NCBI RefSeq assembly: GCF_008831285.2
Contig: NC_045139.1
Coordinates: 10,194,704 to 10,258,703, forward strand
Source: Nymphaea colorata
Taxonomy: Eukaryota; Streptophyta; Magnoliopsida; Nymphaeales; Nymphaeaceae
Direction of reading: 5' to 3'
Length of the DNA: 64,000 nucleotides
Of this stretch, positions 23,763-35,858 are shown piece by piece. The position numbers and the translations under genes were made by a program. The notes beneath the pieces are model-generated. The model had not been told where the DNA came from. It ran no database searches and saw only the letters and a list, made by a program, of their open reading frames with translations. Every line of letters begins with the position of its first letter. The first letter of the stretch is position 1.

Positions 23763-25475
23763 TTAGGCTTTGATGCTTTAGGGTAAGAAAGAAAGATACT
23801 AAGTTGAGTGAGATATTGTGTGAGATATACTAGATAGTGTTATGGAGTCTGATGCACAAATAGAGAGTGCCGGATGTGGCATGGATATCCCCAGCGATGT
23901 AATCTCCGTAAGTTATGTACTTATTATGTTAATGGAATAAATAACTATTCTTCTTGATTATCCTCTTTTCAATATCATAGAATCAGGTTTGTTTTGTTGG
24001 TATGGATGGTTATATTGTTTTACCTACTTTAAATACCGAAATATGATATACTTTTAATGGTAAGAAGGGAGATCTATTGATTTGACTGACACACAATAGG
24101 TACAAGTTGTTTATCCTTTACGGTAGGTACAAGTTGTGAAAGATTGTCAATAGACAAAAGGCAATCAGTGAGTACCCACTGAGGCAGAGGCTGAAAGGGG
24201 AAAACATTAATGTCATGTGGTGTGACAATCTGTAACAGAGGTGTACTGTGTGGATCACAGAGGTGTATTGTGTGAAGGAAAAGTAAATGGAAGAGCTTCA
24301 AGCCAGGACAAAGTATACTATATTAGGTTTATGAATTGTGTAGAATAGGAAAGCAAAACACACAACCGCACACACCAGATTGTTGGAAATTGAAAAAGGG
24401 ATAGGAAGGAAAACGTTTAGAAACTTTTATAGAACATCCAATTCATACATGTTGTTAGAAAAAACTGATGGTATAAAAATAAATATTGAAAATATTTTAG
24501 AAAATCATAAAATGTTTTATGACATGATGTATGATACTTTAGTAAAAATAGATAACATATTAGAAAAGTTAGAACCAAAAGTAACATAATAGACCAGAAG
24601 TAAACAATAATAATAGATGAAAAAGATAAACAATCAGATTTAATTTTTAGTCCAAGATATAGTAAGAATACTAAAAGAGAAATATCATATAAAACAACAC
24701 TTCATAATAATAAGTTAGTAATAGGAAGATATATTTATGAATCATTTGTATGAATTATAAAGAGCACATAGTTAAACAAAAATATTGTATATATCGAAAC
24801 CAGAGAAAAAGTCTAATAAAAACAAATCTAGGCAGAAAATTTGTCTAAGTATATAAAGAAGACTGGAGACTAGTAAAACAAGTAAACCCATATATAATTG
24901 AAGGAGAATCTGAAAAAATGATAAGATTAAACAAAGGAAACGATAGAAGTAAACAAAAATAGAAGAATATAATAGAAGAAGAATATAACAAAAACATATA
25001 TAGTTTTTTGTTCTAATATGTTACCTTATCCATTGAATCCTTTGATTAATAGTTTTGTTTTCTTTCCATTTTTCCTTAGGAAGACAATTATCTCTACAGA
25101 GATTTATCTGTGCACAATGTCTATAAAAGGGGTGTAGTATCTATTTTGGTATCCTTTTATTAGTATCTTAATTAAAATATATAAAAAGTTTTCTTTTTCT
25201 ATTTTAGTTTGTGTTGTATTCATCGTACCATTCATCTATTTTCCTATTTATATCGTAAAAGTGTCCTTCTGTAAATAAGTATAGCTGTCTTTCTACCCAT
25301 CTATCTATAACTAGTAGTGTTAAATTATCTATGAATTGTTTTACCTTGATTAAAATTTTGAATTTTTTGCATTTTTTCCTGGATTTTATTTATTTTATTT
25401 GTATGATATTTTGGGGTTATAGGACACATATATAATTATGGTTCTTTAATCTTCTTAGTCATATCCTAGGTATAT

Positions 25476-26096
25476 TTATCTGCTTATTTGGGTTTCTATT
25501 TTTACTAGTTCCTTAGTTATAATGTAATCTTTCATTTTATTTAGCCATTTTGCCCTTAATATAACTTGTGTTTTGTTATCACTTCTTTGTCTTTGTATCT
25601 CAAAAGTTATTCTTATATCTTGTTGTCCTAAGATGACTAACTTACTTGCCAATCCAAGATAGTTTATAATGTTTCCTTGTATGTCTTTATACATATGACT
25701 ACTTAGTAAGATCATGTCTAATTTTACCAAGTCTAGTGTAATATAATTTTCCTCGGATCCTATGTCGATTAGTATTTTTTGAATTTGTCTAACTATCAGA
25801 CCTTGTATCATAAATTGTTGATTAGTTTTTCTAACTGATGGCTCTCCTACTGGGTCACATATGCTTAATCTTTTTTCAATGATTTCGAGTTCTTTGTTTT
25901 CGTTATTTTTCAAATAATATCGCTCTTTCCCTTCAATAACTGTGAGTAAATTTTGGAAAGGGTCTTCTATGCTTATGTTATCATTGTATTTTATTTTTGC
26001 TGAAATTTTGTGTTTATTGGTTATAACATATATACTTTTTGCCTTAACTGTCATGACTTTACTACCTTTTCCTAGTTCAATTCTTGATATTTCCAA
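25476..26096 (-). pseudogene. Pararetroviral aspartic protease region
   Basis: An open stretch of 206 codons with the active-site context LIDIGSEEN where the family has D-T/S-G, so the second active-site residue is changed. It begins on a non-ATG codon and is the interior of a longer polyprotein. The reverse transcriptase that should follow was not found. Confidence 0.6.
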
Positions 26097-26845
26097 TATA
26101 ATACTAAGCTTTTGTTTATATTTTCATCTATTAATGAGATAGTGTAGTTTTGTTTTATTATGAATTTTATCTTTTGATAAATCAAATTTCCTTTTAATTT
26201 GGCTATAATTATTTTATTTTACAAGTATTTTATTCTGTCATTAGCTAAATATAATTTCAATGGTGTATTTATTCTTTTTTAAATACAAGCTTTTATTAAT
26301 ATTTCAATTCCTCCAAAATATATATATTTCATAGGTTCTTTATGTTTTATATGTTTAAGTTCTCTTTTACACCTTCTTTGCTTATCAATGATACTTTAAT
26401 TGTTCCTTTTGCTTGCATAATGTCTATTATATGTTCTCTACTATTATATACATAGTTTTCTTTTAATTTCTTTTTAGGATATTTTTTAGTATTTGAATTT
26501 TACTTAGTTTAGGTATCTTAAATATTTTGTCCGTGCAAATGTCAATGTCCTTGTTTTTTATTTTTTCAAAAAGTTTTTCATCAAATATTAATCTTTGATT
26601 TGTATAATTTTCTGTCCAATCTTCACGATATGGTATTTCTTCATGTTTTTCTAGTATTTTATCTGTCATTCTTCTTCGGATGTATTTTATATTTCACTAT
26701 CTACTTCTGTATTATCACTTGAGTCTGTTTCTGCGTGAAATTCATATATTGTCTTATTATCTGATACATCTATCCCTAAGCTTTCTAATTGTTCTATTAA
26801 TACTTTTTCTAAGAAGTTTATTGTTTTTGGGTTTCTAGTTGTCTT

Positions 26846-26887
26846 ACATTCTTTAACTAGATGTCCATATTTTCCACAATTATAACA
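26846..26887 (-). pseudogene. CCHC zinc knuckle of the viral capsid region
   Basis: Fourteen codons fitting C-x2-C-x4-H-x4-C (CYNCGKYGHLVKEC), the nucleic-acid-binding knuckle at the capsid C-terminus in Caulimoviridae. A stop at 26978 separates it from the capsid frame. Confidence 0.8.
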
Positions 26888-26977
26888 TTTGCATGGTTTA
26901 CCCTTTTTTGGGTATTGTCTTATGTATTGTTTTTTTTAATTTTTCTTAAACTTTCTTTTATAATTTTTATATTTTAT

Positions 26978-27646
26978 TCACAATTTAATGTACTTCTTGT
27001 ATCTTTTCTTTCTTTTATGATATTTATGTTCAGTACATCCAAAAGTTGGGATTTCATAGTCCGCACAACACTTGTATGGGTTTATATATTGTTTGAATTT
27101 CTTTTGCTCTATATATTTTCTGCATTGTTCTTTGTACCATATTCTTAAATATTCTATCCTAGATCCTAAACTGTCTTCTTCATGTGGATTTTTTTTAAAT
27201 TCCTTAAAAATTTTATCTAAAATAGTCCTTGGCAATCTACTATAGAATATATCTAATGCAGCTTTCCTTTCTTCTTTTTTCAGTTTTGCCTTATAGTAGT
27301 TTTTACTGAAAGTTTGTATATAGTCATCTACGTAACACATATCACAAATAGTTATTTGTAAGAGTGCTTTTCTTGCTAATTCTTGTTGTTTTTTGGCATT
27401 TATTTTATCTATTCTTGTTATACGAAATTCTTTTTTTATTGTTTTTACATACTTGTTTAACATGACTATGGGTTGTAATGGTGTAATTCTATCATCCTCT
27501 GTTTGTTTTGGTAAAGTATTTTTTAAATCTGGTTTGATCTGTTCAAACCATAATTTTACATTGCCAACAAATGAGTTTTCAACATAGTTTGTTGTGTTTA
27601 TAATGTCTATTTTGGCTTTATATGTTCTAACATTTCTATTTGCCAT
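26978..27646 (-). pseudogene. Pararetroviral capsid-like frame
   Basis: 222 codons from an ATG. Lys/Glu-rich, with a Cys/His cluster and a very basic C-terminus before the stop. Its position between the acidic coiled-coil frame and the CCHC knuckle fits a Caulimoviridae capsid. No close relative can be named without a search. Confidence 0.6.
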
Positions 27647-27967
27647 ATTTCAATTATTTCCATTGTTTTAATTGCTCCATCTAGGTTTAACATTCTTTGT
27701 TCATGGGCTACTGTCTAAATATTTCTTTTTGTCTTGCTTCCCACAACTTTTTGTTTCTTTCAAGGTTTCTTGGATAATACAGTGGTTTTGAATGTTGGTT
27801 TATAAGGTCTCGAACTTCCTAGTTCTTCTTTTACTTTTACATCTTCTTTAAGGATTGTATTCATGTTAACCTCTTGTATATTGCTTATTAAATCTATATA
27901 TGTTACTGAATCATTGTCACTCCCATCTTGTAAATCATTTATTTTATTTATTCCTAAGATTTCTACC

Positions 27968-28333
27968 TCATTTGAATATCAGACTTAATTTCATTTCTGT
28001 TTGCTCTTTTAGATCTATTTTGATTTCATAAATTTCTGTTCCTGTCTTGTTTATTTCGGACTTTAGATTCTTTATTGTTTTTAAATTATTAATGTCTTGT
28101 TGGACGATCTTTATTGTCTGCTTTAATTCTGTTTGGGAATTTTCTAGTTCTTCTTTTATCATTTGTCTTAGTTGTTCCAAGAGTATGGTATTTTGTTTAT
28201 ATTGTATTTCTTCTTCTTCTTCTTCTTCTTCTTCTTCTTCTTCTTCTTCTTTATTTAATAATGTTACATCTTCTTCTATTATATTGTTCTGTTTTTGTTT
28301 ACTTCTATCGTTTTCTTTGTTTAATCTTACCAT
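27968..28333 (-). pseudogene. Pararetroviral acidic coiled-coil frame
   Basis: 121 codons from an ATG with a run of about 14 Glu encoded by a (CTT)n/(AAG)n-type microsatellite at 28209-28250, followed by a Gln/Lys/Glu heptad-like region. It lies upstream of the capsid frame. The antisense Ser/Leu-run frames at 28047-28388 are shadows of this repeat. Confidence 0.55.
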
Positions 28334-29118
28334 TTTTTCACATTCTCCTTTAATTATATATGGGTCTACTTGTTTTACTAGTCTCTAGTCTTCTTCATAT
28401 ACTTCGATAAATTTTCTGCCTAGATTTGTTTTTATTAGACATTTTCTCTAGTTTTGATATATACAATATTTGGTCTTCAGAAAGGAGCGAGTGATATTTT
28501 ACCAATTAATAAAATGCTTTGCCTTGAATTCTATTTTATATGATGCAAAGCTTGGTGCTGGATCCTCCAATACCATGCTACACCTTTTGCTTGATAATCT
28601 AGAATTGCAAAATGCCTCTTTTTTTAGTGAAATTAATTGCACATATCACTTTATTATACTTGAAATAGTATCATCATATTGAAAATTTCTTGACCACCAT
28701 AGATGTGTTTGCATCATGATCATTCACAACGACGACTTCTTACCTTTAGCATCAACAATAGAACTTTTAAGAGTTCCCTAAAGCTTCCATCTTAACATTA
28801 AATCTAATGGCTGAAATTTGGTTCTATTATGTGAGAATGGTCCCACTCGAACTGATGCTTGAACATATGACAACAAGGAAAAACAATTGAACTTCTATTA
28901 TACTAATGTTTGTTGCCCAATCTATTACCAACAAGAACAATGTACCTGTTTTAGAAGATTTGCTTTAGACTTTCTAGTTAAGGATGATTGAGTTCAATAT
29001 GTGGGCAGCCTATATTGGCATAATTCCACAATCAGTGCAACTTTAACTATGTTTTGATTGTTTTTTTCAGTACATATAATCTCATACTCCCACTAATGCT
29101 TGTTAATTGTATTTGCAG

Positions 29119-30139
29119 TACTCTTTTTTTCTATTTGTTCAACGTTTGAGCTGGCATGCGTTGTGCTTTATGCATTTGTCTTCCCCAAACTAGAAATTGT
29201 GAAGTATTATCGTTCAAAGGCAGCTTGTGAAGGATCAAAATCTATCTCAGCTGCTGCAGGATTACTGCAAGATACTGAGAGGTAAGTTTATGATTTCTAT
29301 TTAGAAAACGTGTTTCCTTGTATTTCTGCAATTGAAGATTAAAGAAAATATGGTAGATTCCTTTGCTCACTTGAAATTTTGTCATGCCTTTTTAGGACTC
29401 AGATAATCTAAAGGACTTTCAACGCTTCAGCAACAAGCAACTCCTTATTCAGAATATAGACTATGCCATTGATTTGTATCTGATATATGTGTTGACATTA
29501 TCCATATTTCCAGGATTACTGTATGAAAATACAGGGTCACGTAGCCTAGGTTCTTGGTATGGGCCTATTCTACTCTCTTCATGCTGAATTGATATGGTCA
29601 TTTAGAGTCTTTTGTAGTATTTAACAGTTATATCTCATTGACTATGTGCAAAATATGTTGGTTTCATATTTCTTAAAGAAATGTTTACTACCTCTTATCT
29701 CCATTATCTATCAAATTTCACGACACAGTTGTCCTACTACTTTTACTTTATAATAAGAAAATCAATGAGAGGCATCACTCTAAATAAGCTCTTTATAGTG
29801 AAGAATGGTTTTTCAAAGTCTTAATGTTTTTGGAGAGTGACTGGATGTGCATATGCTAATTTTTTGAGTTGATTTGTTCAGGTATGGGTTGTTCTAGTTG
29901 CATCTTACAATGTTTTTGATCTGATTGGGAGATATACTTCTTTGATCAAAATGGTGAAGATAACTTCTACGTACTTCTTGACAATAGCATGCCTCTCACA
30001 GTTTCTGCTGATCCCTGCATTTTACTTTACGGCCAAGTATGGAGACCAAAGATGGATGATAATGTTGACATCAATCTTGGGGTTAACTAATGGTCACCTG
30101 ACTGTCTCTGTCCTTACTGAAGCACCTGAAGGTCACAAG
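29119..30139 (+). pseudogene. Equilibrative nucleoside transporter (ENT) fragment, broken
   Basis: Three consecutive exons of a plant ENT: 29119-29281 (STFELACVVLYAFVFPKLE, then VKYYRSKAA), about 29396-29557 (NKQLLIQNIDYAIDLYLIYV, LYENTGS) and 29882-30139 (ASYNVFDLIGRY, IPAFYFTAKYGDQ, LGLTNGHLTV). GT and AG signals are kept. The exon 1/exon 2 junction is out of phase, and exon 3 seems to have lost one base near 29891, since the frame leading into it and the frame after it disagree. No exons for the first transmembrane helices or the C-terminal end were found. The fragment is enclosed by viral pieces on both sides (to 28478 and from 30492). Confidence 0.85.
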
Positions 30140-30491
30140 GTTTGTTTTCTTTTCTCTTACTAGCAGTAACTTTTCAACAGTTTTTGCATTCCCAAGTGCG
30201 TGATTTGATTAGAGTGCATATTCACGTAGAAGTGATCTTAAAAGCAAAATCTTGTACCATTTCTCTCCATTTGCTTCTTTCCTCTTCACTATTTTGGGTT
30301 CTCGTGGCTAGCAAGAAGATGAAACCAAATTTACCAACTAAAATGATTTTGGGGGTCTCATGATTTTATTGAAGACATGTCTAACTTTCAAAGTAGACCA
30401 CATTTTGAAGATATTATCAATTGGAAAAGGTTCTTTTATGTTGTCATGTTAATGGCACGATGTATAATTATTTTATGCATTTGAATTCAGG

Positions 30492-31400
30492 CAGAGGCGA
30501 GCAGCAAGGCAGTAGAACAAGAGGAGGCAAGAAGGAGTTCATGCCCTCTACTTGTGACTTTCTATCCTTTATATAGATCTCTATGGAATCTTCTTTTTTT
30601 TTCTTAGTTGATTTGAGAATCTTCTTTTTATCTTGTCTGGAATCTTTTTTTTATCTTTTTTGAAATCGCCTTTTCATCTTGTCTAAAATCTCCTTTTTAT
30701 CTTGTTTGGAATCTCTTGTTTGTAGTCTCTTTTTTATCTTGTCTGGAATCTCATTTTTCTCTTGTCTGCTTCTTTATATCTTGCCAGGAATCTCATTTTT
30801 CTCTTGTTTAGAATCTCCGTTTTATCTTGTTGAGAATCTATTCCAGTGGTTCTTTCAAGCATTCTCCACATCATGTTCTGAAGTATGTTTCATCATCTGA
30901 CAATATTTCTTCAGACTTTCTGTTGTCATTATCTGACTTTTGATTGCTCTGGTTCTGGTAGCTTTATCTGGTTTGGCCAAAGATTTAAACCAATTTGATA
31001 ATTCATGACGCTCATCTTTGTATTGAGTAGATTGTGAATATACTATTTGATAATTATCAGAATTGTAAATCCACATTTTCTTTTCTTGGAATTGTTGTAG
31101 TAGTTCTTCAAAAATAATATATAGTATCTGGCTCTTCTTTTGCCAAAAAATTCTGCTATTTTTTGTTGGAGTATCTCTGTGCCTGTGGCTCTGTTGGTAT
31201 TATTCATTTGGTTAGTCCAATTTTAATACAATGGACTGGTGGGTATATGTTGTATCTAGTAACTTCTGTCATGGTTGAATATAATCTCACATATATCAAG
31301 TTTGCTTTGGTTATTCGAATGTATTGATGGGTATACTTGTATATCTTTGGTATTCCTTTTAATTCTGTGGCATCTGTCGTGTAAAAAGTATGTAACAATC
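30492..31400 (-). mobile_element. Endogenous pararetrovirus, fragment C (3' frame and promoter)
   Basis: The minus strand carries a broken frame (31204-31398, then 30855-31076) leading into the GGAGATTC-type repeat array, the TATA box (30569-30575) and the leader, stopping about 20 nt before where the primer site would be. 30492-30840 is thus an inverted counterpart of 23475-23745. The frame would be the last one before the viral promoter. A transactivator-like C-terminus is possible but not established. Confidence 0.6.
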
Positions 31401-31477
31401 CACAATTGTAAGCTGTTTGAATTAATTTAGAACTGGTTTTTAGGTATACATATAACTTGTTAAAACTTTGGAGGGGT

Positions 31478-31603
31478 AATCCATTCAGGTAGGCTCATGC
31501 AACTTTTTAAATAATACAATAATAATGATAAGTCATTTTGTAGTTAAAAAAGTAATTTGAATTTTGCCGACTCGAGCTAAAAGGCGCCGATGAAAACGGC
31601 GTC
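31478..31603. repeat. Right copy of the flanking direct repeat
   Basis: Matches 23175-23298 with gaps (AATCCATTCAGGTAGGCTCATG ... GCCGATGAAAACGGCGTC). It sits about 265 bp before the ATG of oxidoreductase copy 2, so it is probably part of that gene's upstream region. Confidence 0.7.
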
Positions 31604-31867
31604 TCGAAAACACGATGAAAATAACGAAAGCGATAACTGACGCCTGAAGAAGTCGGTCCCACTTGCGCCTCCTTGCACTGCTGTCTGTCATCTACCATCC
31701 ACAATCTTTGTGACGACGCCTACAGTGCCACGCCCGACGAGACTGTCCAGCCACAGAGCCGCTTCTCTCTTCTCAGAAGGGTTTCAGAGGATTCCGGACA
31801 CCTTGGTCTCAGTCTTTAATTTCCTCTTCCTACTTCATTAGTACCTGAATCTATTTTGCGGGTCGCC

Positions 31868-34800
31868 ATGGCTTCTCCGAGGGTCATGCACGCCGTCCAA
31901 TACGATCATTACGGCGGTGGCGCTTCAGCTTTGAAGGTCTCTCTCTCTCTCTCGCTCTGTGTGTGTGTGTGTGTGAAGGAAAACCCAATTTGTTGTACCT
32001 CTCCAGAGCGTGCTATTCTAATTGGATTTTCCCCCTTTTCCTGTATCGTGGTGAAGCAGTTGATTAATCTTGGACCTTTGGACTCATTGGTCACGTTAGA
32101 TGTGGACTTCCAGCGGCCCCGACTAGTGCCACCCTCCATCATCGTAGAGTAGTTAGGTAGTGTTGCTTGGGGCATAAGATAAGCAAGAAGTTGAGTAAAT
32201 TGCACATAGCAGATTCTACTCTGGCTTCCTCTCCCTTTTTCGATTTTGAGGAGTAGTGTTACAGTTAGGTGGGTTCAGTTCCATGGCCTTCGTGAATCCC
32301 CCTTTTGGTTTACCTTGGTGGAATAGTAGTAAGTGCCTGACCTGGAGTGAATTCGAGCTCCATCTTGAATTTGCAGCTGCATTGTTCTGTTTGCTGAATC
32401 GCCAATGAAGTTTGTGGAACAAGATTTGAGAAATCTCATTTCTTTAGCAAGATATGATTACTATCCAAATAGTGGTTGTTGGTTCTCATTGACAAATATC
32501 TGCCGATCGGATCATCTTTTGTAGCTAGTGGCGTTCAATTTTGTTTGTGAGGAGTTGATTATTTCATGGGGAATGAGGGGAGTCTGGGAGCATGGTGTAT
32601 ATGTGGTCTTTGCTTTTGCTAGTATGCTACTGATTGCTGAAACTCATTTGAAATTTTTACCCGCATTGCATGTACATGCTAGAATTGATAACTCCTTAGG
32701 AGTTTCTCCTAGGTGTTTGACTATGATATTTGTTTGATAAAGAGCACCAATTTCCAAAGTTCTTGTTTTTCTATCCTGGAATTTTCCAAGGCAAGTGCAT
32801 CATATAAGTCCCATGAGTTGTAAAATAATTATCTCATGCTAAAAGAAATAACAGATGATGGAAATGGGACTTTGTCACTGGTACTGCTTACTAAACTAAA
32901 AGCGTTATGCAGCACTGCCATTATCGGGACAATCTGCATTCTGTCATTCATCTGGAAGCTATGTCCATTAGGTATTTCCAGGGCCGATCCGATGCATACG
33001 AAACCAACTGCATCCATCATTATGAAGAAAATATTTTTATGGCCATTGGCCCATGCTTGTGACAGTGAAGCCTATAGTTCAAATGTTTAATTAATACCAT
33101 TTGGTGGCTTGAACCTTTTATTATTCTGCTCCATTTGATGGCAAGAGCTGTATCCTGTTCCTCCAGCTGAAGAAAATGCCAACATGAAAGACCCTATTGT
33201 ACACTATGCATCCCATTATTATCACTCTCTAAGACTTCAGAGACTTGGTGGTGTTTTATGTGATTTCCATTTGATTATTTAGTAATATCTTTAAATGGAG
33301 CATATTTGATTTTTGTATAATTGATATTGTGCTTAGGATATATAGTAAGTCCAATCATTGGAACAAAGATTTCAGTGTGATCTTTACTTGATTATTGGCT
33401 TAAGCCTTGATTTAAGCATGTTCTGGTTTATGCAAGTTGCTATGGTCTTTGCAAAAAAAATATGTCACGAAGTTGAAATTATGTTGTAGAGCTTCAACTG
33501 TGAGAAAGTTGCTGACCATACTGATGCAAATTTGGTTCATACAATTTGTTTGTTGTTGGGAATTTTCGCCTCTTCCCTCTTTTTCTCCTTCTTACATAGT
33601 TATCAAATACTCAACCTTTGCATGTGATATCACTTAATACTACCACTAGGCCAAAAGACAACTGGTTGGGAAATTCACGCTTCATTTTCAGATATTTCTT
33701 CTGTAACACCTTAAAGGAAGAAAGTGATGACTGGATCAGCAGTTCATTTTTGTGTAACAGTCTTCAAGAATAAATATAGAAAATAACTTTAATGAGTTAT
33801 TCACAAAATCTGATATTTTGATTTTTTTTATTTAATTCTTACATATGGTTTATGCACTATTATGTTGCACTATTTTATATTGCAGCATGTTGAGGTTTCA
33901 GTTCCATCTCCAAAGAAAGATGAAATTTTATTGAAGTTGGAAGCATCGAGCTTGAACCCTATTGATTGGAAAATTCAGGAAGGTGTGATAAGACCATTTC
34001 TTCCACCTAAATTTCCATTTGTGCCAGGTAATGATGCTCTGTGCTGTTGCTATGTAATTTGGTCAGCGACTAATAATGAAAAAAGTTGGGCAGCAAAGTG
34101 GAAAATGGTTCATGATTTTAACCTCATTGGATATGTTCATATCCCTGTCAATTGTCTATTTTAGCAGCCAACATTCTTCCGAAAGGCATGAGAGAGATGA
34201 GTATTTTTCCTTTTTCCCTCTAGTAGTTACCCATAGATGAGACAGATTTGCTTTGCTCAATTCTATGTAATTTAGCATGTGCAAAGAACGCCTGCCGCTC
34301 AAAAAGGAAAGTGTTAGTAATGCAATGGACGCAAAATTTTTAGTACAAAAAGTATCCTTTTCTTTTTTATGCAACTTTCTGCATGCCAGATAAATTATTG
34401 TGAGAAATGTGTCTATATGCATCACGTCTACTTGGATGCAATAAATCTAGATTTGTTCATGGTCAGATCAATTAGTGAATAATTAGCAAAATAACTGAAT
34501 GTTTTTCTTTTTTCATTTACTGTGACTTGTTGATATTTTACAATATGAAATCTTGAGTAATGTGAGGGGTGTGTGCATATGTGTGCATGCTGCAGGCATG
34601 TTCCAGTTGCTTATGATTCTTTGAAACAGTAAATTGCATTCCTAGATTAAAATATTCTGTTGGCAAAACGATTTGGTATCTGCTGACTTTAGTTGATCAG
34701 TTGAATATTAGTCACCATTATGTTGTTCAGTTGAAGTTTACTCTTCAATGTTATGCTTAACTACACTGGCTTTTGTATAGTGAGTTATTGTAATGGTATT

Positions 34801-35858
34801 TTTTGTGCGAGTGGGGAGAAACAGTTTCAGATGTTGCTGGGGAGGTTGTTGAGGTTGGTCCTGGTGTTCAGAACTTCAAAGTAGGGGACAAAGTGGTTAG
34901 CATGCTTAACACATTTGTAAGTTGTACCCTCCTGTTGATCACTTGATGTTGATCTTCATCTGCATTTCAGATTCTGTTTATTGTTGTTGGAATGGTTAAA
35001 CTTTTAAAATAGAATAAAAAATGTGGGCGCAGGCCATATTATTGTTCCTTAGTTTCTATTGGCTCTGAAACTTAGTGTTGCATATTCTTTATTTATCCAT
35101 AATTCTATTCCTGGCATTTCATCCTCCTTATCATCATTGTGATCCCATTTGAAATCAAAACGCAGAGGGGAGGCGGCCTGGCTGAATATGCAGTGGCAAT
35201 GTCTAGATTGACTGTTAAGAGATCCCCAGAGATACCTGCAGAAGAAGGTGCATGTCTAAACATAGCTGCCCTTACAGCTCTGCAGGCACTCACCCAGGCT
35301 GCTGGAGTCAAGCTTGATCAAAGTGGGCCATCTACTAACCTTCTGATAACTGCTGCATCTGGTGGTGTTGGCCATTATGCGGTCCAGCTAGCAAAGCTTG
35401 GCAATGCTCATGTCACTGCCACTTGTGGGTCTCGCAACCTTGACCTGGTTAAGCGCTTAGGAGCTGATGAAGTGCTTGATTATAAGACACCAGAAGGGGC
35501 AGCTTTGAAGAGCCCTTCAGGCAAGAAGTACGACGCTGTTATCCACTGTGCAACAGGCATACCATGGTCAACGTTTGAGCCCAATCTGAGTGAAAAGGGT
35601 AAGGTGATCGACATTACTCCTGGGGCAACAGCTCTGATGACTTCCGTGATAAAGAAGCTGACCTTTTCAAAAAAGTCCCTGGTCCCTCTATTGTTGTTTC
35701 CTAAAGCTGAGAACCTGCAACTCTTGGTTAATTTGACGAAAGAAGGAAAGCTGAAGACCATAATAGACTCGAAATTTCCCTTGTCCAAGGCTGAAGAAGC
35801 CTGGGCTAAGATCATGGACGGTCATGCTACTGGAAAGATCATAGTGACCTCCGAATAG
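31868..35858 (+). CDS. ceQORH-like NADPH quinone oxidoreductase / alkenal reductase, tandem copy 2
   Basis: Same family and role as the copy at 12309. Exons 31868-31936, 33886-34027, 34825-34916, 35166-35858 total 996 nt, 331 residues, with an intact frame and GT-AG introns. Exon lengths 69/142/92 are identical to the other two copies. Seen: MHAVQYDHYGGGASALK, LEASSLNPIDWKIQ, AGEVVEVGPGVQNFKVGDKVV, RGGGLAEYAVA at residue 102, the NADPH loop AASGGVGHYAVQLAK at about residues 163-177, DEVLDYKTPEG, and the C-terminal KAEEAWAKIMDGHATGKIIV. Intron 1 is 1.95 kb. The upstream region adjoins the pararetroviral block. Of the three copies this one reads closest to a family consensus. Confidence 0.92.

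Larger units (their letters stand above)
23475..25000 (+). mobile_element. Endogenous pararetrovirus, fragment A (leader and first frame)
   Basis: Plus-strand fragment of a Caulimoviridae-like genome. It starts with several copies of an AAAAAGGAGATTCCAGA-type unit (23490-23600), then a TATA box, a leader of about 90 nt, a tRNA-iMet primer site, and a broken reading frame (24380-24589 and on to about 24990). Bases 24770-24992 are an inverted copy of 28262-28478 in fragment B, and 23475-23745 is an inverted copy of the left part of fragment C. Several stops interrupt the frame. The family assignment rests on the primer site, the promoter layout and the capsid and protease frames in fragment B. 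Confidence 0.7.
25001..28478 (-). mobile_element. Endogenous pararetrovirus, fragment B (capsid to protease)
   Basis: Read on the minus strand from 28478 down: a Glu-rich coiled-coil frame (27968-28333), the capsid-like frame (26978-27646), a CCHC zinc knuckle (26846-26887), a further short frame (26463-26669), the protease region (25476-26096) and a broken tail to about 25000. Frames are separated by stops and shifts, so the copy is dead. No reverse transcriptase core (YxDD) is seen. The base composition is very A-rich on the coding strand, unlike the host genes. Confidence 0.7.

Noticed and set aside
28047-28388. Plus-strand frames with Ser or Leu runs
   Set aside because: Antisense of the Glu-run microsatellite in the viral frame.
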